DNA of 64,000 nt from Pontibacter oryzae (lineage in GTDB: Bacteria > Bacteroidota > Bacteroidia > Cytophagales > Hymenobacteraceae). The notes under the pieces were generated by a model. The model was given only the letters and a program-made list of their open reading frames with translations, made no database searches and was not told the origin of the DNA. This document shows positions 60,461 to 64,000 of the stretch, one piece after another (the stretch's first letter is position 1; each line of letters begins with the position of its first letter). A program made the position numbers and the translations under genes. The stretch lies in NCBI RefSeq assembly GCF_003576375.1, contig NZ_QWGE01000003.1:62001-126000 (forward strand). Direction: 5' to 3'.

Positions 60461-62614
60461 CTAGCTGAAGATGTGGTACGTGATAAATGCCATGACATAG
60501 GCCAGGCCACTCATATAAAGGAGCTGGGCCAGTGGCCAGGTCCAGCTTTTGGTTTCGCGGCGCACAATGGCCAGTGTGCTTACGCACTGCATGGCAAACA
60601 GGTAGAAAATCATGAGTGAGAAGCTACGGGCAGGCGTAAAGAACGGGTCGCCGCTGGCGTCTTTCTCAGACATAAGCTTGTTTTTGATCGTGCTTACGTT
60701 TTCCTCTTCGCCTATACTATAGATGGTAGACATGGTTCCCACAAACACTTCACGGGCGGCAAAAGAGGTGAGCAGCGCAATACCGATCTTCCAGTCGTAG
60801 CCAAGCGGTCTGATGATTGGTTCTATACTTCGGCCCACAATACCCGCATAAGAGGCTTCCAGTTGATAAGAGGCAATCTTGTTTTCCGTTTGCACCTCAT
60901 TCAGGTTGCGGGACTGGGCTTCGGCAACTGCTTGCTCCCTAGCTTGCTCAAAGGTGTTCCCCGGGCCGTAGGAGGCTAGTACCCAAAGTATGATCGAGAT
61001 AGCCACGATCACTTTACCGGCTTCAAACACGAAGGCTTTGGATTTCTCGATAATGGTAAGGCCCACGTTCTTCCAGCGCGGCATTTTATAGGTCGGAAAC
61101 TCCATGATAAAGTAGCTGCGCTCTCGGGCCTTAAGTATAATCTTAAGCAGCAACGCAGATAGTATGGCCGCCAGAAACCCTATCAAGTACAAGCCCATCA
61201 GCACAAGGCCTTGCAAGTTCAGGAAGCCCAGGTAATACTTCTCCGGCACCACCAGCGCAATTAGCACAGTATACACCGGGATACGGGCAGAGCAGCTCAT
61301 CAGCGGCGTCACGAAGATGGTGATCATGCGGTCTTTCCAGTTCTCGATGGTACGCGCCGACATAACCGCAGGCACCGCGCAGGCCACACCCGAGATCAGC
61401 GGCACCACGCTTTTACCGTTCAGGCCGAACTTCCGCATCACTTTATCCATCATAAAAGTAACACGGGCCATATAGCCTGTTTCCTCAAGTATGGCGATAA
61501 AGGCAAAGAGTATGGCAATCTGGGGCACGAACACCAGCACGCCTCCCAAACCGGCAATTACGCCTTCTGTCAGGAGGTCGATCAGCGGGCCATCAAAATT
61601 ATCTTGGATTAACCCGTTTAGACCGGCAATGCCTTCGTCTATCAGATCCATGGGGTAGCTGGCCCAAGCAAAGATGGCCTGGAAGATGAGGAAAAGTATG
61701 GCGAAGAAAATCAGGTAGCCAAACACCTTGTGCGTCAGTACCTGATCGAGGCGGTTACTGAACTTTTCATCCTTCTCTACCTTCTCCACGCGCACGGCAT
61801 CCAGCAGCAACTCGTTGATGCGGGTGTAGCGGTTTATTGTTTCGTTAGCCTGCTGTGCGTTAGACTCGAAAGCAGCTATCTCCAGCTGCTCGTGCAGCCA
61901 GGCAGCATCTTCATCCGAAAGAAACTTCAGGCTCTTATACTGGTGCGCAAACTGAAGCGCCAGGTAGTCATTGCTCAGGTTAAACCTGTGTTTAATGTTT
62001 TTCAGCAGCGGCTTGAGGTCAGCCGAAATCTCGAAAAAAGTATTTCGGTTAGGTTCCAGCTGTTGCGTCATTACAATTTTAAGCGCAGCCACGCCTATGC
62101 CTTTACGGGCATTCATAGGTATAACCGGCACGCCAAGCTCACGCTGCAAGGTCTCTACATCAATTTTTACACCCTCCTGCTCAGCCACATCCACCATGTT
62201 CAAAGCGAGTACAGCGGGCAGTTGCAGGTCGGCCAGTTGTGTAAAGAGCAGCAGGTTACGCTTCAGGTTAGAGGCGTCGGCGGTAACGATTACAAGATCC
62301 GGGAAGTGTCTGGAGGTAGGGTCATAGAGCAAATCCGTGATAACGCGCTCATCCAGCGATTTAGGATACAGGCTATATGTACCCGGTAGATCAATAATCT
62401 CGGCTCTGAGCTGCGGGGTAAGCTGGCTATAACCGGTCTTCTTATCCACTGTAACACCCGGGAAGTTGCCTACCTTCTGGTTTAAGCCCGTAAGTTGGTT
62501 AAAAAGTGAGGTCTTACCAGAGTTTGGATTACCGATCAGGGCAATTTTAGCCATGCCCGGACCAGAAGTAAGTGTGGAGGTCGGCTTTATTTCAGGTTGG
62601 GTTGCTACAGTCAT
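60461..62614 (-). CDS. feoB: Ferrous iron transport protein B
   Basis: This inner-membrane Fe(II) importer has an N-terminal G domain: P-loop GNPNSGKTS (28-36), DLPGTYSL, and NMVD. The membrane domain has two Gate regions (VFVPQIAILFAFIAILEETGYMAR and a second near residue 500) and conserved Cys in VACAVPAVMSA and SCSARIPVYT. The 717-residue length is normal. It lies 6 bases after feoA. With hemH in the same window it supports iron and heme supply, though they are not linked. Confidence 0.95.
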   Translation of the reverse strand: MTVATQPEIKPTSTLTSGPGMAKIALIGNPNSGKTSLFNQLTGLNQKVGNFPGVTVDKKTGYSQLTPQLRAEIIDLPGTYSLYPKSLDERVITDLLYDPTSRHFPDLVIVTADASNLKRNLLLFTQLADLQLPAVLALNMVDVAEQEGVKIDVETLQRELGVPVIPMNARKGIGVAALKIVMTQQLEPNRNTFFEISADLKPLLKNIKHRFNLSNDYLALQFAHQYKSLKFLSDEDAAWLHEQLEIAAFESNAQQANETINRYTRINELLLDAVRVEKVEKDEKFSNRLDQVLTHKVFGYLIFFAILFLIFQAIFAWASYPMDLIDEGIAGLNGLIQDNFDGPLIDLLTEGVIAGLGGVLVFVPQIAILFAFIAILEETGYMARVTFMMDKVMRKFGLNGKSVVPLISGVACAVPAVMSARTIENWKDRMITIFVTPLMSCSARIPVYTVLIALVVPEKYYLGFLNLQGLVLMGLYLIGFLAAILSALLLKIILKARERSYFIMEFPTYKMPRWKNVGLTIIEKSKAFVFEAGKVIVAISIILWVLASYGPGNTFEQAREQAVAEAQSRNLNEVQTENKIASYQLEASYAGIVGRSIEPIIRPLGYDWKIGIALLTSFAAREVFVGTMSTIYSIGEEENVSTIKNKLMSEKDASGDPFFTPARSFSLMIFYLFAMQCVSTLAIVRRETKSWTWPLAQLLYMSGLAYVMAFITYHIFS

Positions 62615-62620
62615 GAAAAT

Positions 62621-62872
62621 TTACTGCTTGAGTAAGATGGTCTCGGCTTCGTCTAAGCGCAGCGAGAGGGTATAGTTATTCACGATGATGGTAATTGGAT
62701 CGCCGAACGGAGCGCGGCTGTTCATCTTAACACTGGTACCGGGTATGCAACCCATCTCAAGCAACTTAAGGCCCATCTCAGGGTCCTGGAGGCAGCATAT
62801 AACACCATGTTCTCCTATCTTCAGGTCGCGCACAGATTTGCGCCCTTTATGCTCTTCTACCTTGTGTTGCAC
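62621..62872 (-). CDS. feoA: Ferrous iron transport protein A
   Basis: This 83-residue SH3-like FeoA domain protein is thought to modulate FeoB. Motifs are MGLKLLEMGCIPGTSVKMNSRAPFGDPITI and YTLSLRLDEAETI. It is co-transcribed with feoB (6-base gap). It begins at ATG 62872. Confidence 0.93.
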   Translation of the reverse strand: MQHKVEEHKGRKSVRDLKIGEHGVICCLQDPEMGLKLLEMGCIPGTSVKMNSRAPFGDPITIIVNNYTLSLRLDEAETILLKQ

Positions 62873-63017
62873 CTCTTAGCTGTTTTTATTTAGACTGCTT
62901 ATAAACAACTGCAAGTTACGAGGTGTTCAACTTTATTGCAAAAGAATTGACGATTTGGCCGTTGCAAGTTCCGGCGATCGCCTGCAAAGTATAAACCTGG
63001 CATCGCCAGCACGCTTT

Positions 63018-64000
63018 TTACTCCGAATAAAAAACTCGCTTCACACGCGTGCTCACGTTTGTAAGCAACTCATAAGGGATCGTGCCGATGCGCTGCGCTA
63101 ACTCAACCAGCGTTAACTGTGGGCCAAAAACAATAACGGTATCTCCGGCTTTCACTGGCAAGCCTGTTACATCAACCATGCACATATCCATGCACACGTT
63201 CCCGATGATTGGGCAGCGGTGGCCGTTAATGATAACCTGCCCCGCCCCGTTGCTGAACCGGCGATCGTAGCCATCGGCATAGCCTATGGCAATGGTAGCG
63301 GTGGTTTTAGCCACATCAGCCATACCTTTACGGCTGTAGCCCACGGTTTCGCCCTGCTTTATACTTTTAACCTGCGATACGGTGGTCTTCAGCGTGCTTA
63401 CCGGGCGCAGTGCCTCCTGCTCCGAGCCGGTTGCCTCCACGCCGTACAAGCCAATGCCCAGGCGCACCATGTCCAATTGATGTTCCGGGAAACGCACAAT
63501 TCCCGCTGAGTTTAGGATATGCTTCACCAGTTTATACTTCAGGCCGTTTTCCAGCGCGCTGGCCATACTCCGGAAGGCGGCGATCTGCTGCTCTGAGAAG
63601 TCGTTGTGCACGGCCTCATCGGCACCGGCCAGGTGGCTGAACGCGCTCACGACCTGCACCTGCGGATGCTGCGCCAGCATGGCAAGGAGCTTCTCAAAAT
63701 CCTCTGGCACAAAGCCCAGGCGGTGCATGCCTGTATCCAGTTTCAGGTGTATTTTATACTTTGCCCCCACCTCCAGCGATTCCAGGAAAGCCTGTAACTG
63801 CTCCAGAGAATAGATTTCGGGCTCCAGATTGTACTGCCGCAGCTTGGCAAAGCTATCCTGCGAAGGGTTCATGACCATAATGGGCAGCGTGATGCCATTC
63901 TCGCGCAAAGCTACGCCCTCGTCTACGTAAGCCACTGCCAGGTAATCCACCCGGTGAAACTGCAGCAGGTTTGCCACCTCGAAGCTGCCGCTACCGTAGG
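63018..64000 (-). CDS. alr: Alanine racemase, 5' end beyond window
   Basis: This PLP enzyme interconverts L- and D-alanine for peptidoglycan. Only the C-terminal ~327 residues are inside the window; the frame runs off the right edge with no start (GSGSFEVANLLQ continues upstream). The PLP Lys lies outside. Visible are DTGMHRLGF, the catalytic-type Tyr in VGYSRKGM, and the C-terminal domain with DMCMVDVTGLP. In many Bacteroidota this domain is fused behind MurF, which cannot be judged here. Confidence 0.92.
   Translation of the reverse strand, partial: YGSGSFEVANLLQFHRVDYLAVAYVDEGVALRENGITLPIMVMNPSQDSFAKLRQYNLEPEIYSLEQLQAFLESLEVGAKYKIHLKLDTGMHRLGFVPEDFEKLLAMLAQHPQVQVVSAFSHLAGADEAVHNDFSEQQIAAFRSMASALENGLKYKLVKHILNSAGIVRFPEHQLDMVRLGIGLYGVEATGSEQEALRPVSTLKTTVSQVKSIKQGETVGYSRKGMADVAKTTATIAIGYADGYDRRFSNGAGQVIINGHRCPIIGNVCMDMCMVDVTGLPVKAGDTVIVFGPQLTLVELAQRIGTIPYELLTNVSTRVKRVFYSE

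Overview
The window looks like a chromosomal segment of a Bacteroidota bacterium, most likely a relative of Pontibacter/Hymenobacter (Hymenobacteraceae). The taxon is inferred from gene content: a SusC/SusD pair, a BamA-UppS-OmpH block with DUF6089/PorG-like barrels, ExbB-ExbD-ExbD-TonB-TonB, almost no Shine-Dalgarno sequences, and Bacteroidota-type -7 promoter boxes (TAnnTTTG). I see no rRNA, tRNA, CRISPR array, phage or transposase.

Layout. 1-3.4 kb: a cobalamin riboswitch with no obvious B12 gene behind it, an acyl-CoA thioesterase, a small AT-rich islet of two orphan genes and a secreted orphan protein. 3.7-12.1 kb (minus): a fatty-acid beta-oxidation block, marR-fadN-fadA-fadE, in the same gene order as the Bacillus fadNAE operon. 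A four-helix-bundle gene framed by inverted repeats is inserted between fadA and fadE, and a separately terminated fadD lies nearby. 12.3-15.7 kb (plus): a degenerate arginase-family protein, a cytochrome-b5-like protein, and a BadF-type amino-sugar kinase next to MurQ (cell-wall recycling). 15.8-19.8 kb: poorly known genes, including a double SpoIIAA-like protein and three tiny, very acidic lipoproteins. 19.9-28.6 kb: housekeeping genes (der, era, hemH, a LOG-family gene, a cysteine desulfurase, glmM, mazG), with two 74-bp double-palindromic repeats between era and hemH.

29.1-36.0 kb (plus): a TonB energy operon (exbB, two exbD, two tonB) continuing into a small membrane protein, a PstS-like lipoprotein and a TPR protein. 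36.1-49.4 kb (minus): rluD, two ompH/skp, bamA, uppS, two DUF6089 barrels, nadK, an Omp85-like protein, a CBS protein, a hydrolase, pabA/trpG, cvpA and a yqeY-like gene; most of the first half is envelope biogenesis. 49.6-54.8 kb (plus): pdxJ-mnmH-selD (PLP synthesis and tRNA 2-selenouridine), an orphan membrane protein, an esterase and an RsmI-like methyltransferase. 54.9-60.1 kb (minus): susD-susC and an upstream relic that copies the susC start. 60.4-64 kb (minus): feoA-feoB and the 3' part of an alanine racemase gene cut by the window edge.

Two window-wide signals stand out. The heptamer TATACTT/AAGTATA occurs about 100 times by hand count, against roughly 8-10 expected, in coding and non-coding DNA and in all reading frames. 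Several terminators are unusually long perfect hairpins (20-32 bp stems). Other items for follow-up are the inverted-repeat-bounded four-helix-bundle gene, the arginase homologue that has lost exactly the Mn-B ligands, the orphan B12 riboswitch and the acidic lipoprotein trio.
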